DNA from: Pseudooceanicola marinus
Lineage (GTDB): Bacteria; Pseudomonadota; Alphaproteobacteria; Rhodobacterales; Rhodobacteraceae
Length of the DNA: 64,000 bases
Reading direction: 5' to 3'
Assembly (NCBI RefSeq): GCF_002786295.1
Contig: NZ_PGTC01000011.1
Span: forward strand, 1-64,000
Shown: in pieces, positions 46,481-56,569 of the stretch
Layout: each line of letters begins with the position of its first letter
Numbering within the stretch: the first letter of the stretch is position 1
Position numbers and translations under genes: made by a program
The notes under the pieces: model-generated
The model's input: only the letters and a program-made list of their open reading frames with translations
The model's database searches: none
Told to the model about the DNA's origin: nothing

Positions 46481-47227
46481 TCAGACCAGCAGGCCGCCGT
46501 CCGAATCGTCGCCCGCCTCTTCAAGCAGGCGCGAGAAATCGGGCACCGTCACGCGGCGCTTGCCCTGCAGCTCGATGAGGCCTTCGCGTTTCAGCGCCGA
46601 GATCTGACGGCTGACCGTTTCCAGCGTGAGCCCGAGGTAGTCGGCCATCGCCTCGCGCGTCAGAGGCAGATCGAAAACGATTCGCTCCTGCATGGACAAA
46701 GACTTGATCGAGGCATCGCGGCGCCCGATGATGGCCAGCAGAGAGGCGATCTTTTCCCGGGCGGTCTTGCGGCCAAGCACCAGCATCCATTCGCGCGCGG
46801 CGTCCAGCTCGTCCAGGGTCATCTGCAGCAGACGCTGCGCGATATGCGGCGTCGTTTCCATCATCTGCTCGAACGGCTTCTTGCGGAAGCAGCACATGAC
46901 CAGGTCAGAGGTCGCCACGACGTCGTAGGCCGCGCCCTCGCGTCCCGGGCGTCCGACGAAATCGCTGGGCAGCAACAAGCCGACCATCTGGGTCCGCCCG
47001 TCTTCCATCGTCTGGGTCAGCGTGGCGATGCCCGAGACGACGGAGCCGACGAAATCCATCCGATCCCCGGACCAGACCACGGTCTGACCGGCCTCGAAGC
47101 TTCTGTAATACTTGATCTCTTCCAGACGCTCCAACTCATCCGTTTCGCAACGGGCACAAACGGCGCGGTGGCGGATCGGGCAATCGCCGCAATCATGGGA
47201 AACGAAGGAGAAATCTTCCTGAAGCAT
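46481..47227 (-). CDS. fnrL: Oxygen-sensing CRP/FNR family regulator FnrL
   Basis: Protein of 248 residues, the length of Rhodobacter FnrL. The N-terminus has cysteines 13, 16, 24 and 27 (CGDCPIRHRAVCARC), expected ligands of the O2-labile [4Fe-4S] cluster; a cyclic-nucleotide-binding-like fold follows and the HTH near 190-215 contains LTREAMADYLGLTLETVSR, with the E-x2-SR pattern that reads TTGAT. The ATG at 47227 gives this standard N-terminus; the longer frame upstream crosses the FNR box and the hemN start. It is divergent from hemN with one FNR-like site between, implying autoregulation. Confidence 0.96.
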   Translation of the reverse strand: MLQEDFSFVSHDCGDCPIRHRAVCARCETDELERLEEIKYYRSFEAGQTVVWSGDRMDFVGSVVSGIATLTQTMEDGRTQMVGLLLPSDFVGRPGREGAAYDVVATSDLVMCCFRKKPFEQMMETTPHIAQRLLQMTLDELDAAREWMLVLGRKTAREKIASLLAIIGRRDASIKSLSMQERIVFDLPLTREAMADYLGLTLETVSRQISALKREGLIELQGKRRVTVPDFSRLLEEAGDDSDGGLLV

Positions 47228-47251
47228 GTCGAACCGCAGTCTATGGGAGGG

Positions 47252-47265
47252 TTGATCTGGGTCAA
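47252..47265. promoter_or_regulatory. FNR/FnrL box between fnrL and hemN
   Basis: TTGATCTGGGTCAA has one mismatch to the consensus. It is 25 bases from the fnrL start codon and 36 bases from the hemN start codon. Given the closeness to fnrL it could repress fnrL and activate hemN. Confidence 0.82.
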
Positions 47266-47300
47266 TGCGCCGATCCGGCGCTTCGCTAAACCCTATTCTC

Positions 47301-48656
47301 ATGGTCACCAAAACGCAACTTGAACGCCTGGGACTGTTTGACGCGAAAGTGCCGCGCTACACCAGCTACCCCACGGCCCCGCATTTCTCCGACGCGATCG
47401 GCTCGGGCGAACATGCGTCGTGGATCGAAGCCATCCCGGAAGGGGCCGAGATCTCTCTCTACATCCATGTGCCGTTCTGCCGGCGGCTGTGCTGGTTCTG
47501 CGCCTGTCGGACGCAGGGCACGCAAAGCGAAGAGCCGGTGCGCGCCTACATGGACACGCTGCTGGCCGAGCTGGACCTGCTGGAGGCGCATCTGCCGCAA
47601 GGCGTTCGCCTGTCGCGGCTGCACTGGGGCGGCGGCACGCCGACCCTGCTGAACCCCGGCATGATGGAGACCCTCGCCGGTCGCGTGGCCGAGGTCGTGC
47701 CCTTTGCCGAGGGCGCCGAGTTCTCCGTGGAGATCGACCCCAACGAGGTCGACGAGGCACGCCTTTCTGTGCTGGCCGCCGCCGGCATGAACCGCGCTTC
47801 CATCGGGGTGCAGGATTTCGATCCGATGATCCAGGAGTGCATCGGGCGCGAGCAAAGCTATGAGGTGACCCGCGACGTGATCGAGGCGATCCGCGCCCAT
47901 GGCATCGAAAGCCTGAACGCCGACATCCTCTTCGGCCTGCCGCACCAGACCAACGAGAAGATCACCGAAAGCGTGCAGAAGCTGCTGTCGCTGTCGCCCG
48001 ATCGCGTGGCCCTCTACGGCTATGCCCATGTCCCCTGGATGGCGCGGCGCCAGGGCATGCTGCCCTCCGACGCCCTGCCCACCCCGGCCGAGCGGCTGGA
48101 ACTCTTCGCCACCGCGCGCAAGCTGTTCCTGTGGGACAATTACGCCGAGATCGGCATCGACCACTTTGCCCTGCCCGACGACGGGCTGGCCAAGGCGCAG
48201 AAGGCCGGAACGCTGAAGCGCAACTTCCAGGGCTACACCGATGACCAGGCCGAGGCGCTGATCGGCATGGGGGCCTCCTCGATCTCGCGTTTCCCGCAGG
48301 GCTACACCCAGAACGCGCCCGCCACAGGCGTGCACACCAAGGCGATCCGCGAGGGCCATTTCTCCACCGCCAAGGGTCATGCCTATCGCGGCGAGGACAA
48401 GATGCGCGCCCGGATCATTGAGGCGATTATGTGCGACTTCGGCGTGCGCACCGCCGAGATTGTCCGCGACTACGGCATCAGCGCAGCGACCCTGACCGCG
48501 ATGTTCCGCGAGGTCGCGGCGCAGTTCGACGGCCTGCTGCGCGTGACCGAGGAGGGGCTGACCATCCCCGCCGATGCGCAGCCGCTGACCCGGCTGGTGG
48601 CGCGGGCCTTCGACGACTACGACGGCGCCAAGGCGCGGCATTCCTCGGCCATCTGA
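47301..48656 (+). CDS. hemN: Oxygen-independent coproporphyrinogen III oxidase (radical SAM)
   Basis: Radical-SAM enzyme of 451 residues that decarboxylates coproporphyrinogen III to protoporphyrinogen IX without O2. The [4Fe-4S]/SAM motif is in YIHVPFCRRLCWFCAC (CxxxCxxC plus the following Cys), followed by WGGGTPTLL and ASIGVQDFDPMIQECIGREQ; the HemN-specific C-terminal domain is present. It forms the anaerobic counterpart of hemF. It is divergent from fnrL and preceded by an FNR box, so it should be induced at low O2 together with the cbb3 oxidase. Confidence 0.97.
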   Translation: MVTKTQLERLGLFDAKVPRYTSYPTAPHFSDAIGSGEHASWIEAIPEGAEISLYIHVPFCRRLCWFCACRTQGTQSEEPVRAYMDTLLAELDLLEAHLPQGVRLSRLHWGGGTPTLLNPGMMETLAGRVAEVVPFAEGAEFSVEIDPNEVDEARLSVLAAAGMNRASIGVQDFDPMIQECIGREQSYEVTRDVIEAIRAHGIESLNADILFGLPHQTNEKITESVQKLLSLSPDRVALYGYAHVPWMARRQGMLPSDALPTPAERLELFATARKLFLWDNYAEIGIDHFALPDDGLAKAQKAGTLKRNFQGYTDDQAEALIGMGASSISRFPQGYTQNAPATGVHTKAIREGHFSTAKGHAYRGEDKMRARIIEAIMCDFGVRTAEIVRDYGISAATLTAMFREVAAQFDGLLRVTEEGLTIPADAQPLTRLVARAFDDYDGAKARHSSAI

Positions 48657-48675
48657 TCCGGGGGCACGCATGACA

Positions 48676-48708
48676 AAGGGGCGCGGAGCGGCAGGCTCCG
48701 CGCCCCTT
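48676..48708. terminator. Bidirectional terminator between hemN and yejF
   Basis: A perfect 14-bp stem (AAGGGGCGCGGAGC 48676-48689 with GCTCCGCGCCCCTT 48695-48708), loop GGCAG, lies between the convergent genes hemN and yejF. Short A/T tracts flank both sides. Confidence 0.85.
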
Positions 48709-48740
48709 ATTCCGTCAGGCGCCTGGCTCGGGCGGGGGCC

Positions 48741-50597
48741 TCAGCGGTCCATCGCGGCGGCGAACAACTCCTTGGTATAGTCCGCCTGGGGCGCGTCGAA
48801 GACCTGGGCCGCGGGCCCAGCCTCGACCACGTCGCCATGGCGCATGACCATCACCCGGTGGGACATGGCGCGCACCACCTTCAGGTCGTGGCTGATGAAG
48901 AGATAGGCCAGCCCGTATTTCTCCTGCAACCGGCGCAGCAGATCGACGATCTGCACCTGCACCGTCATGTCCAGCGCCGAGGTCGGCTCGTCCAGCACCA
49001 CCAGCTTGGGCCGCAGGATCATCGCCCGGGCGATGGCGATCCGCTGACGCTGACCGCCGGAAAATTCATGCGGGTAGCGGTCCATCGCCGCCGGATCCAG
49101 GCCCACCTCGGTCATCACCTCGGCCACCAGCTCGCGCACGGGGCGGTCATCTGCGATCTTGTGCACCGACAGGCCCTCCGCGATGATCTGCTCCGCGGTC
49201 ATCCGCGGCGACAGCGATCCGAAGGGATCCTGAAAGACGATCTGCATGTCCTTGCGCAGCCGCCGCAGGTCGGTCGTCGACAGGGCATGCACGTCGCGCC
49301 CGTCGAAGCGCACCTTGCCCTCGGACCCGATCAGCCGCATCAACGCCAGGGCCAGCGTGGTCTTGCCCGACCCGCTTTCGCCCACGATGCCCAGGGTTTC
49401 GCCCGCGTGCAGGGTCAGCGAGGCGTCGTTGACCGCCTTCACATGGCCCACGGTGGTCTTCATCAGCCCCTTCTGGATCGGGAACCAGACGCGCAAATGC
49501 TCCGTCTCCAGCACGACGGGGGCATCACCCGAGGGCTCCTGCGGGGCGCCGGTAGCGGCTGCGGACAGCAGCATCTGCGTATAGGGGTGTTGCGGGGCCG
49601 AGAAGATGGCGTCGGTCGGCCCTTCCTCGACGATCTCGCCGTCCTTCATCACGCAGACCCGGTCGGCGATGCGCCGCACGATCCCGAGGTCGTGGGTGAT
49701 GAACAGCAGGCCCATGCCGCTGTCGGCCTTCAGATCCGCCAGCAGGTCGAGGATCTGCGCCTGGATCGTCACGTCCAGCGCGGTGGTCGGTTCATCCGCG
49801 ATCAGAAGCTCGGGCTTGTTGGCCAGGGCCATGGCGATCATCACGCGCTGACGCTGCCCGCCCGACAGCTCATGCGGATAGGCCGTCAGCCGGGATTCGG
49901 CATCGCGGATCCCCACCTGTTTCAGCAGCGCGATGGAGCGGTCCCGCGTTTCGCTGCCGGTGATCCATTGCGCCAGCCGCGCCTTCAGCACGACCTTGCC
50001 CGCCCAGAGCACCGCCGTCAGGCCAAGCGCCCAGAGGACGGCGCGGAACAGCCGTTCCACCGCCTCGGTCCCGAAGGCGCCGAGGAAATCCAGCGAGGGT
50101 TCCTCGGGCGCCGTGGCCACGAAGGCCCCGTAAAGCGCCAGGAAGCCGAAGAAGACGATCAGCCCGATCAGCACCGGCACGGGTTTCAGCCCCATCCAGC
50201 CTTCCAGCCAGCGTTTCAGCCAGCCGCGCCCCTTCATGCCCTGGTGCAGGGCCATGCTTTCCGCCAGCTGCTTCTCGATCGTGTGCAGCGGGTTGAGGGA
50301 GGTCATCGGCTCCTGGAAGATGAAGGAGATATCGTTGCCCCGCAGCTTGCGCAGCTTGGCGTTCGGGGCATCCACCATCTCTTCGCCGTCGAAGGTGACG
50401 GAACCGGAGACATGGGCGTTCTCCCCCAGAAGGGAGACGGTCGACAGCGCCGAGACGGATTTGCCGGAGCCGGATTCGCCCACCAGGGCCACGGTTTCGC
50501 CGCGGTCGACGGCGAAGGACACCCCCTTCACGGCCTCGACGCTGTGGCCGTCCTGGGTGAAGGCGACGCGCAGATCCCGGACCTGTAGCATGCTCAT
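48741..50597 (-). CDS. yejF: Peptide ABC transporter ATPase YejF with hydrophobic insertion
   Basis: Fused double ABC ATPase of 618 residues driving the YejABE peptide importer. Domain 1: Walker A GESGSGKS 40-47, Q-loop around Gln95, signature LSGGQRQ 244-250, Walker B LLIADEP 264-270. Domain 2 repeats all motifs ([22 protein letters not shown]). Between Q-loop and signature of domain 1, about residues 122-218 are extra: two hydrophobic segments (about 140-160 and 184-204) joined by an acidic loop. Related YejF proteins are about 530 residues, so the excess length equals this insertion. The reading frame and motifs on both sides are intact. It overlaps yejE by 4 bases. Confidence 0.93.
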   Translation of the reverse strand: MSMLQVRDLRVAFTQDGHSVEAVKGVSFAVDRGETVALVGESGSGKSVSALSTVSLLGENAHVSGSVTFDGEEMVDAPNAKLRKLRGNDISFIFQEPMTSLNPLHTIEKQLAESMALHQGMKGRGWLKRWLEGWMGLKPVPVLIGLIVFFGFLALYGAFVATAPEEPSLDFLGAFGTEAVERLFRAVLWALGLTAVLWAGKVVLKARLAQWITGSETRDRSIALLKQVGIRDAESRLTAYPHELSGGQRQRVMIAMALANKPELLIADEPTTALDVTIQAQILDLLADLKADSGMGLLFITHDLGIVRRIADRVCVMKDGEIVEEGPTDAIFSAPQHPYTQMLLSAAATGAPQEPSGDAPVVLETEHLRVWFPIQKGLMKTTVGHVKAVNDASLTLHAGETLGIVGESGSGKTTLALALMRLIGSEGKVRFDGRDVHALSTTDLRRLRKDMQIVFQDPFGSLSPRMTAEQIIAEGLSVHKIADDRPVRELVAEVMTEVGLDPAAMDRYPHEFSGGQRQRIAIARAMILRPKLVVLDEPTSALDMTVQVQIVDLLRRLQEKYGLAYLFISHDLKVVRAMSHRVMVMRHGDVVEAGPAAQVFDAPQADYTKELFAAAMDR

Positions 50598-51769
50598 TTG
50601 AAGGTCTTCCTGGGGTCAAAGGCATCCCGCACGCCTTCGAAGATGAAGACGAGCAGCGAGAGCATCACGGCGAAGACGACGAAGGCGGTGAAGCCCAGCC
50701 AGGGCGCCTGCAGGTTCTGTTTCGCCTGCAGCGTCAGCTCGCCCAGCGAGGGCGAGGAGCTGGGCAGGCCGAAGCCGAGGAAATCCAGGCTGGCCAGCGT
50801 CGAGATCGTGCCGGTGACGATGAAGGGCATCATGGTCAGCGTGGCGACCATGGCATTGGGCAGCATGTGGCGGAACATGATGACGCGGTTCGACACGCCA
50901 AGCGCCTTGGCCGCGCGCACATATTCCAGGTTGCGGGCGCGCAGGAACTCGGCTCGCACCACGCCCACCAGGGCCATCCAGCCGAACAGGACGGTCAGCA
51001 GGACCAGCAACCAGAAACTTCGGCCCAGGATCGCGAAGAGGATGATGATGATGTAGAGCGAGGGCGTCGACGACCATATCTCGATCACCCGTTGGAAGAT
51101 CAGGTCGATCTTGCCACCGAAATAGCCCTGCACGGCGCCGGCGAAGATGCCGATGGCCGAGGCGGAGACGGTGACGATCAGGGTGAAGAGGATCGACAGG
51201 CGGAAGCCGTAGATCACCCGCGCCAGCACGTCGCGCTTGGTGTCGTCGGTGCCCAGAAGGTTCTGGTCGTTGGGCGGCAGCGGCGCCGCGCCCGGGCGTT
51301 CCACGGGGCTGTCGTAGGAATAGGGGATCGGCGGCCAGAGGGTCCAGCCGCGCTGGATCTCCTCACCCTCGACCACGCCGTCCTTCGCATCTTCCATCAC
51401 CGCTTCGGGGTCGTCGAAACAGATGTCGAGGCCCCCGCTTTCGATCAGGCACTGCACCTCGGGGTCGCGATAGATCGCCTCGGTGCGGAAATCGCCGCCG
51501 AACTCCGTCTCCGGGTAGAACCTGAAGATCGGCATGTAGTAGTCGCCACGATAGCTCACCAGGATCGGCTTGTCGTTGGCGATGAACTCCGCGAACAGCG
51601 AGGCGCCAAAGAGGATCACGAAGAGGATCAGCGACCAGAAGGCCCGGCGGTTGCGGCGGAAGGACCGCCAGCGCCGCTTGTTCAGCGGCGACAGGAACCC
51701 CTTGGGGGCCTCGGCCACCGGGGCCGGCGCCTCCTGGCCCGGCATGCGTTCTTCGTCCATCAGGCTCAT
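50594..51769 (-). CDS. yejE: Peptide ABC transporter permease YejE
   Basis: Inner-membrane permease of 391 residues. The N-terminal helix is preceded by SPLNKRRWRSFRRNRRAFWS, the typical OppC-like start. After the first helix comes a long extracytoplasmic loop with two cysteines (VQCLIESGGLDICFD) and WPPIPYSYD. The core permease domain then has the EAA-like loop region ALGVSNRVIMFRHMLPNAMV. The ATG at 51769 follows GGGAGGGG and sits directly after yejB; a longer frame would overlap yejB. It pairs with YejB to form the channel. Confidence 0.95.
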   Translation of the reverse strand: MSLMDEERMPGQEAPAPVAEAPKGFLSPLNKRRWRSFRRNRRAFWSLILFVILFGASLFAEFIANDKPILVSYRGDYYMPIFRFYPETEFGGDFRTEAIYRDPEVQCLIESGGLDICFDDPEAVMEDAKDGVVEGEEIQRGWTLWPPIPYSYDSPVERPGAAPLPPNDQNLLGTDDTKRDVLARVIYGFRLSILFTLIVTVSASAIGIFAGAVQGYFGGKIDLIFQRVIEIWSSTPSLYIIIILFAILGRSFWLLVLLTVLFGWMALVGVVRAEFLRARNLEYVRAAKALGVSNRVIMFRHMLPNAMVATLTMMPFIVTGTISTLASLDFLGFGLPSSSPSLGELTLQAKQNLQAPWLGFTAFVVFAVMLSLLVFIFEGVRDAFDPRKTFK

Positions 51770-51770
51770 C

Positions 51771-52859
51771 TCACCCCTCCCGGCTTTCGAAGTCGATGCG
51801 GGGGTCGACGAAGACATACATCAGGTCCGACAGGATCCCGACCACCAGCCCGATCAGGCCGAAGATGAACAGCGTGCCGAAGATCACCGGGTAGTCGCGC
51901 GCCAGTGCAGCGGTGAAGCCAAGCCGCCCCAGCCCGTCGAGCGAGAACAGCGTCTCGATGATCAGCGAGCCGGCGAAGAAGACGCCAATGAAGACGCTGG
52001 GGAAGCCCGCGATGACGATCAGCATCGCGTTGCGGAAGACGTGGCCGTAGAGGACGCGGCGTTCCGTCTGGCCCTTGGCCCGGGCGGTCATCACGTATTG
52101 CTTCTTGATCTCGTCCAGGAAGGAGTTCTTGGTCAGCAGCGTCAGCGTGGCAAAGGCCGAGATGGTCGAGGCCAGCACCGGCAGGGTGATATGCCACAGG
52201 TAATCCAGGATCTTTCCGCCGAGACTGAGCTGGTCGAAGTTGTCCGAGGTCAGCCCGCGCAGGGGGAATATCTGCCAGTAGGATCCGCCGGCGAAGAGCA
52301 CCATCAGCAGCACCGCGAACAGGAAGCCCGGAATCGCATAGGCCACGATGATGATGCCCGAGGTCACGTTGTCGAAACGCGAGCCATCCTTCACCGCCTT
52401 GCGGATCCCCAGCGGGATCGAGATGATGTAGGCGATCAGCGTGGACCACAGGCCCAGCGTGATCGACACCGGCAGCTTCTCGATCACCAGGTCGATGACC
52501 GAGACGGAGCGGAAGTAGCTTTCGCCGAAGTCCAGCCGGACGTAGTTCCACAGCATCAGCATGAACCGTTCCAGCGGCGGCTTGTCGAAGCCGAACTCCT
52601 TTTCCAGGTTGGCGATGAACTCGGGCGGCAAGCCACGGGCGCCGGCGTATTCGGAATTGCCGCTGCCCTCGAACATGTCGGCCGCATCATTGGCGCCGCC
52701 GGTAAAGCCGGCGGTCACGTCCCCCTGCCCCTGCACCTGGGCGATGATCTGTTCGATCGGGCCGCCGGGGACGAACTGGGTCAGGGCGAAGTTGATGATC
52801 ATGATGCCCAGCAGGGTCGGGATGACCAGCGCCAGGCGTCTTAGGATATAGGCCCCCAT
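51771..52859 (-). CDS. yejB: Peptide ABC transporter permease YejB
   Basis: OppB-type permease of 362 residues. It begins [24 protein letters not shown], the conserved first helix, followed by the [13 protein letters not shown] motif. A periplasmic loop rich in Gly/Ala (about 45-85) and five more helices follow, with the EAA-type coupling motif in [23 protein letters not shown]. It lies seven bases after yejA and directly before yejE, so the order yejA-B-E-F is conserved. Confidence 0.96.
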   Translation of the reverse strand: MGAYILRRLALVIPTLLGIMIINFALTQFVPGGPIEQIIAQVQGQGDVTAGFTGGANDAADMFEGSGNSEYAGARGLPPEFIANLEKEFGFDKPPLERFMLMLWNYVRLDFGESYFRSVSVIDLVIEKLPVSITLGLWSTLIAYIISIPLGIRKAVKDGSRFDNVTSGIIIVAYAIPGFLFAVLLMVLFAGGSYWQIFPLRGLTSDNFDQLSLGGKILDYLWHITLPVLASTISAFATLTLLTKNSFLDEIKKQYVMTARAKGQTERRVLYGHVFRNAMLIVIAGFPSVFIGVFFAGSLIIETLFSLDGLGRLGFTAALARDYPVIFGTLFIFGLIGLVVGILSDLMYVFVDPRIDFESREG

Positions 52860-52866
52860 GTCGCGC

Positions 52867-54813
52867 TTACCTCAGCGCGCCCGCGGCTCTCAGCTCTTCC
52901 GCGCGGTCGGCGTTGTACCACCAGAAGTCGAGGTAGCCGAGGTCGTAGGGCGGAATGTCGGGATGTTCGTACATGTCGTAGTAGGCGACCCAGTAGCCGG
53001 ACTTGTACCAGGTGGGCACCATCAAGAACTCATGCCGCAGCGCCCGATCCAGGGCCATCAGCGAGGCGTCCTGTTCCTCCTGCGTCTCGGTTTCCAGCGA
53101 GGCATAGATGATGTCGTCGATCAGCGGGCTGGCGATGCCAGCCGGGTTGAAGACCGAAAACTCGGCCTCCGCGGAGCCATACATCTGCAGCAGGCCGGTG
53201 CCGGTGCCAAGGCCCGCGCGGTAGCCACCGTAGAGCATGTCGTATTCGCGGTCGCGGCGCCGGTTGGTGTACTGGCTGGGATCGACCACCTCGAACTTCG
53301 GCTCGATCCCCAGGGCCATCAGGTTCTGGGCATAGTTGTCCAGGATCGGCTGGACCGAGGGTGCCGAGGAGGAGGAGATCGGGAAGTCGAGGGTCAGCAG
53401 CTGGCCATTCGCATTGCGGCGCTTGCCGTCATCGCCCACGGTCCAGCCGGCCTCGTCCAGCAGCTCCATCGCGCGGCCGAGGTTACGGCGGTCATTCAGG
53501 CGGCTGGCGCGGCTTTCGTGCACGCCGCGCGCGGGTTCGGTGAACAGCTCCGGCGGGACCACGTCGCCCAGGCTTTCCAGGAAGGCCAGCTCGGCCCCCT
53601 CCGGCACACCCTCGGCCTGCAGGGGGGTGTCCTGGAAATAGCTCTCGCGATGTTTGAACAGGCCGTATTGCAGGCTCTCGTTCGTCCATTCGAAGTTGAA
53701 GGCCAGCGCGATCGCCTCGCGCACGCGCACGTCGGCGAACTTCTCTTTCGCGAGGTTGAAGACGAAACCGGTGTTGTTCGGTGGCATGCCGTCGGGCAGG
53801 TCTTCCTTGACCACATGGCCTTCCTGCACGGCAGGGAAATTGTACTGGTTGGCCCACTGGCGCGAGGAGGTTTCCTGGCGGAAGGTGTATTCGCCGGCCT
53901 TGAAGGCCTCGAATGCGGCGGAATCATCGGCGAAATATTCCACCCGAATGGTGTCGAAGTTCCAACGCCCCTGGTTGATCGGCAGGTCGGCGCCCCAGTA
54001 GTCGGGATTGCGTTTGTAGACGATGCGACGGTCCACGTCGTAGCTGTCCAGCATGTAGGGACCGGAACCGGGCGAAGTCTCGAAGCGCGGCTCATCCAGA
54101 CGCGCGCCGGTTTCCTCGAACCATTTCTGCGAAAAGACGGTGCCGCCGCCCACTTGTTCGATGAGCGACCGGCGCGATACGCCATCGGCGAAGGTGAATT
54201 TCACCGTGTAATCATCCAGCGCCTCGGCCCCCAGGACCAGCTTCTTGACCCCGCTCGAGAAGCTGGGCAGCCCCTGTTCGATGAAGAGGTTATGCGAGAA
54301 GACCACGTCGTGGGCGGTCAGCGGCGTCCCGTCGCTGAACTTCGCCTCGGGGCGCATGTGGAAGATGACCCAGCTTTTGTCCGCGGGATACTCGACGCTT
54401 TCGCACAGAAGGCAGTAGGCGCCGTTGTAGTCATCCGCGGCCTCGCCCAGCAGGCTTTCGTACATCATCGACGACAGCGCGCCCGCGCGGCCCTTCACGG
54501 TGAAGGGGTTCAGGCTGTCGAAGGTGCCCGAGGCCTCAATCGCGATCTCGCCGCCCTTGGGGGCCTCTGGGTTCACGAAATCGAAGTGCTCGAAATCCGC
54601 GGGGTATTTCAGGTCGCCGAAGAAGGAATAGCCATGGCTGGTAATGATCTCCGATCCCTCGGCCTGTGTCTCGGCCGTGTCGTCCTGCGCGGGCGCCGGC
54701 CCGGCAAGGGCCACCAGGGCCGCCAGTCCCAGTCCCGACAGCAACAGCGTCGCCCGCCGGCTCGGCGACAGGGTCGCGGCAAGGGCCATGGCGCGGGGTT
54801 CGGGACGATTCAT
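52867..54813 (-). CDS. yejA: Peptide ABC transporter substrate-binding protein YejA
   Basis: Periplasmic family-5 solute-binding protein of 648 residues. A signal peptide is near 17-42 ([25 protein letters not shown]), followed by the mature start with [29 protein letters not shown], a YejA hallmark. The SBP_bac_5 core contains [23 protein letters not shown] and [23 protein letters not shown]. In enterobacteria YejABEF imports microcin C and short formylated peptides; peptide uptake is the likely role here. It is first in the operon. Confidence 0.95.
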   Translation of the reverse strand: MNRPEPRAMALAATLSPSRRATLLLSGLGLAALVALAGPAPAQDDTAETQAEGSEIITSHGYSFFGDLKYPADFEHFDFVNPEAPKGGEIAIEASGTFDSLNPFTVKGRAGALSSMMYESLLGEAADDYNGAYCLLCESVEYPADKSWVIFHMRPEAKFSDGTPLTAHDVVFSHNLFIEQGLPSFSSGVKKLVLGAEALDDYTVKFTFADGVSRRSLIEQVGGGTVFSQKWFEETGARLDEPRFETSPGSGPYMLDSYDVDRRIVYKRNPDYWGADLPINQGRWNFDTIRVEYFADDSAAFEAFKAGEYTFRQETSSRQWANQYNFPAVQEGHVVKEDLPDGMPPNNTGFVFNLAKEKFADVRVREAIALAFNFEWTNESLQYGLFKHRESYFQDTPLQAEGVPEGAELAFLESLGDVVPPELFTEPARGVHESRASRLNDRRNLGRAMELLDEAGWTVGDDGKRRNANGQLLTLDFPISSSSAPSVQPILDNYAQNLMALGIEPKFEVVDPSQYTNRRRDREYDMLYGGYRAGLGTGTGLLQMYGSAEAEFSVFNPAGIASPLIDDIIYASLETETQEEQDASLMALDRALRHEFLMVPTWYKSGYWVAYYDMYEHPDIPPYDLGYLDFWWYNADRAEELRAAGALR

Positions 54814-54973
54814 GGGACGCTCCTCGACTATGTTTGCAGGATGGGCGGCGGGGCCGCGGACCGCACAGGCGGCTTCCTTTGAGGACCTAGGCTAATCGCC
54901 ACGATTAACCATGTTCAAGACGAGAATGCGTGAGCAGAGGTTACCAGAACCTTGCAGGCTCTTCTGCCCCCAA

Positions 54974-55005
54974 GAAAAAAGCCGCCCGCGCAATGCGCAG
55001 GCGGC
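54974..55005 (-). terminator. Rho-independent terminator of cycM
   Basis: On the minus strand a stem of GCCGCC/GGCGGC plus GCGC/GCGC (54981-54991 with 54995-55005, one mismatch) runs into TTTTTTC. It lies about 40 bases after the cycM stop. Confidence 0.88.
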
Positions 55006-55044
55006 CCTGATCCGTGTCGCGGACCTTTGCCGAGGCGTGGGGCG

Positions 55045-55569
55045 TTACTCGCTCACGCTCTGCAGGTAGGCGATGACGTTGGCGCGGTCCTCGATGTCGT
55101 CGAGACCGGCGAAGGACATCTTGGTGCCCGAGGCGCTGTTCCGCGGGTCTTCCAGGAAGGCCTGCAGGTTTTCCGGGGTCCAGACGTCGAAGTTTTCCTT
55201 CAGCGCGCCGGAGTAGCTGAAATCACCGACCGAACCGACCTCGCGACCGACGACACCATCCAGGTGCGGGCCGGTGCCGTTCGTGCCATCAACCTTGTGG
55301 CAGGCGCGGCACTTGTTGAAGACACGCTCGCCGCGACCGGCATCGGCGGAGGCGAAGACTTCCTCGAAGGACATCTCGGGTTCGGGCTCTGCAGCCGCCC
55401 CTTCGTCCGCACCGGTGTCGATGACATAGCCGCGCGCGTGCTCCTCGCCACCGTGGCCCCCGGCACTGGTGTCGTAAAGAACGTCCGCCGCCCAGTTGCC
55501 CAGCAGGAAGACCAGCAGCGTGCCGCAAAGGCCGCCAATGATCTTCGTTCCCGTCATCGTGTCAAACAT
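55045..55569 (-). CDS. cycM: Membrane-anchored cytochrome c552 (CycM type)
   Basis: Class I cytochrome c of 174 residues. The uncleaved N-terminal anchor (MFDTMTGTKIIGGLCGTLLVFLLGNWAADVLY) is followed by an acidic, flexible linker (about 40-72) and the haem domain with CRACH and the axial methionine in GTKMSFAGL. Start, anchor, linker and haem domain closely follow Paracoccus CycM, which carries electrons from the bc1 complex to terminal oxidases. It could feed the cbb3 oxidase encoded 10 kb away or an aa3 oxidase elsewhere. The chosen ATG gives the canonical N-terminus. Confidence 0.94.
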   Translation of the reverse strand: MFDTMTGTKIIGGLCGTLLVFLLGNWAADVLYDTSAGGHGGEEHARGYVIDTGADEGAAAEPEPEMSFEEVFASADAGRGERVFNKCRACHKVDGTNGTGPHLDGVVGREVGSVGDFSYSGALKENFDVWTPENLQAFLEDPRNSASGTKMSFAGLDDIEDRANVIAYLQSVSE

Positions 55570-55709
55570 GTGCGCTGCGCCCCTGATGAATCCGTAGCTA
55601 GTTGTTCGGCGCGTATCTATCCGCTTCCCCTCGCGCAAAGCAAGGTGTAGTTACCGCGACCAATCGCCCGATGCGGGCGTTTTGACGCAAACAACACGGA
55701 ATTCCCCAG

Positions 55710-56543
55710 ATGACTCGCCGAATTGCCTTCCAGGGAGAGCTGGGTGCCTATTCGCACCAGGCCTGCGTCCAAGCCTGCCCCGATCTGGAACCCCTCCCGT
55801 GCCGCACTTTCGAAGATGCGATTGCAGCGGTCAAGGAGGGCGCGGCGGAAAAGGCCATGCTGCCGGTGGACAATTCCACATTCGGCCGAGTTGCGGATAT
55901 CCATTATCTTCTGCCGGGATCGGGATTGCATATCATCGGCGAGGCCTTCGTGCGCGTACACATCAACCTGATGGGCCTGCCGGGCACGAAACTCGAAGAC
56001 ATCACCTCGGCCACCTCGCATTCGATGCTTCTGGGGCAGTGCCGCGCCTTCCTGGCCGACCACGGGATCCAGCGGATCACCGGCGCCGATACAGCCGGAT
56101 CGGCGCATCTGATCTCGCAGCAAAGCGACCGCTCGCGCGGGGCGCTGGCCAGCGAACTGGCCGCCGAGGTCTATGGCCTGGACGTGCTGGCCCGCCATAT
56201 CGAGGACCAGTCGAACAACACCACGCGGTTCCTGGAAATGTCGATGGAGCCGGACCATTCCCGGCGCGGCGGCGGCAAGATGATCACCACGCTGCTGTTC
56301 GAGGTGCGCAACATTCCCGCCGCGCTGTACAAGGCCATGGGCGGCTTCGCCACCAACGGCGTGAACATGACCAAGCTGGAAAGCTACATGGTCGGCGGCA
56401 GCTTCACCGCGACGCAGTTCTATGCCGATATCGAAGGTCACCCCAACGATCCGCACGTCAAGCTGGCCCTGGACGAGCTGAACTATTTCTCCTCGCGCCT
56501 CGAAGTGCTGGGCGTCTACCCCGCCGACCCGCAGCGCGACTGA
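55710..56543 (+). CDS. pheA: Prephenate dehydratase
   Basis: Monofunctional enzyme of 277 residues converting prephenate to phenylpyruvate in phenylalanine synthesis. The catalytic domain begins IAFQGELGAYSHQA and includes LPVDNSTFGRV and the conserved NTTRFLEMS (Thr-Arg-Phe of the active site). A C-terminal ACT domain runs from about 190. The family regulatory motif ESRP is replaced by ESYM, and the GALV motif is not evident either, so phenylalanine feedback inhibition may be altered. The ATG at 55710 begins MTRRIAFQGE, a normal start. Confidence 0.96.
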   Translation: MTRRIAFQGELGAYSHQACVQACPDLEPLPCRTFEDAIAAVKEGAAEKAMLPVDNSTFGRVADIHYLLPGSGLHIIGEAFVRVHINLMGLPGTKLEDITSATSHSMLLGQCRAFLADHGIQRITGADTAGSAHLISQQSDRSRGALASELAAEVYGLDVLARHIEDQSNNTTRFLEMSMEPDHSRRGGGKMITTLLFEVRNIPAALYKAMGGFATNGVNMTKLESYMVGGSFTATQFYADIEGHPNDPHVKLALDELNYFSSRLEVLGVYPADPQRD

Positions 56544-56569
56544 GCGGCGGCAGGCACGGCCCCGCGCCC

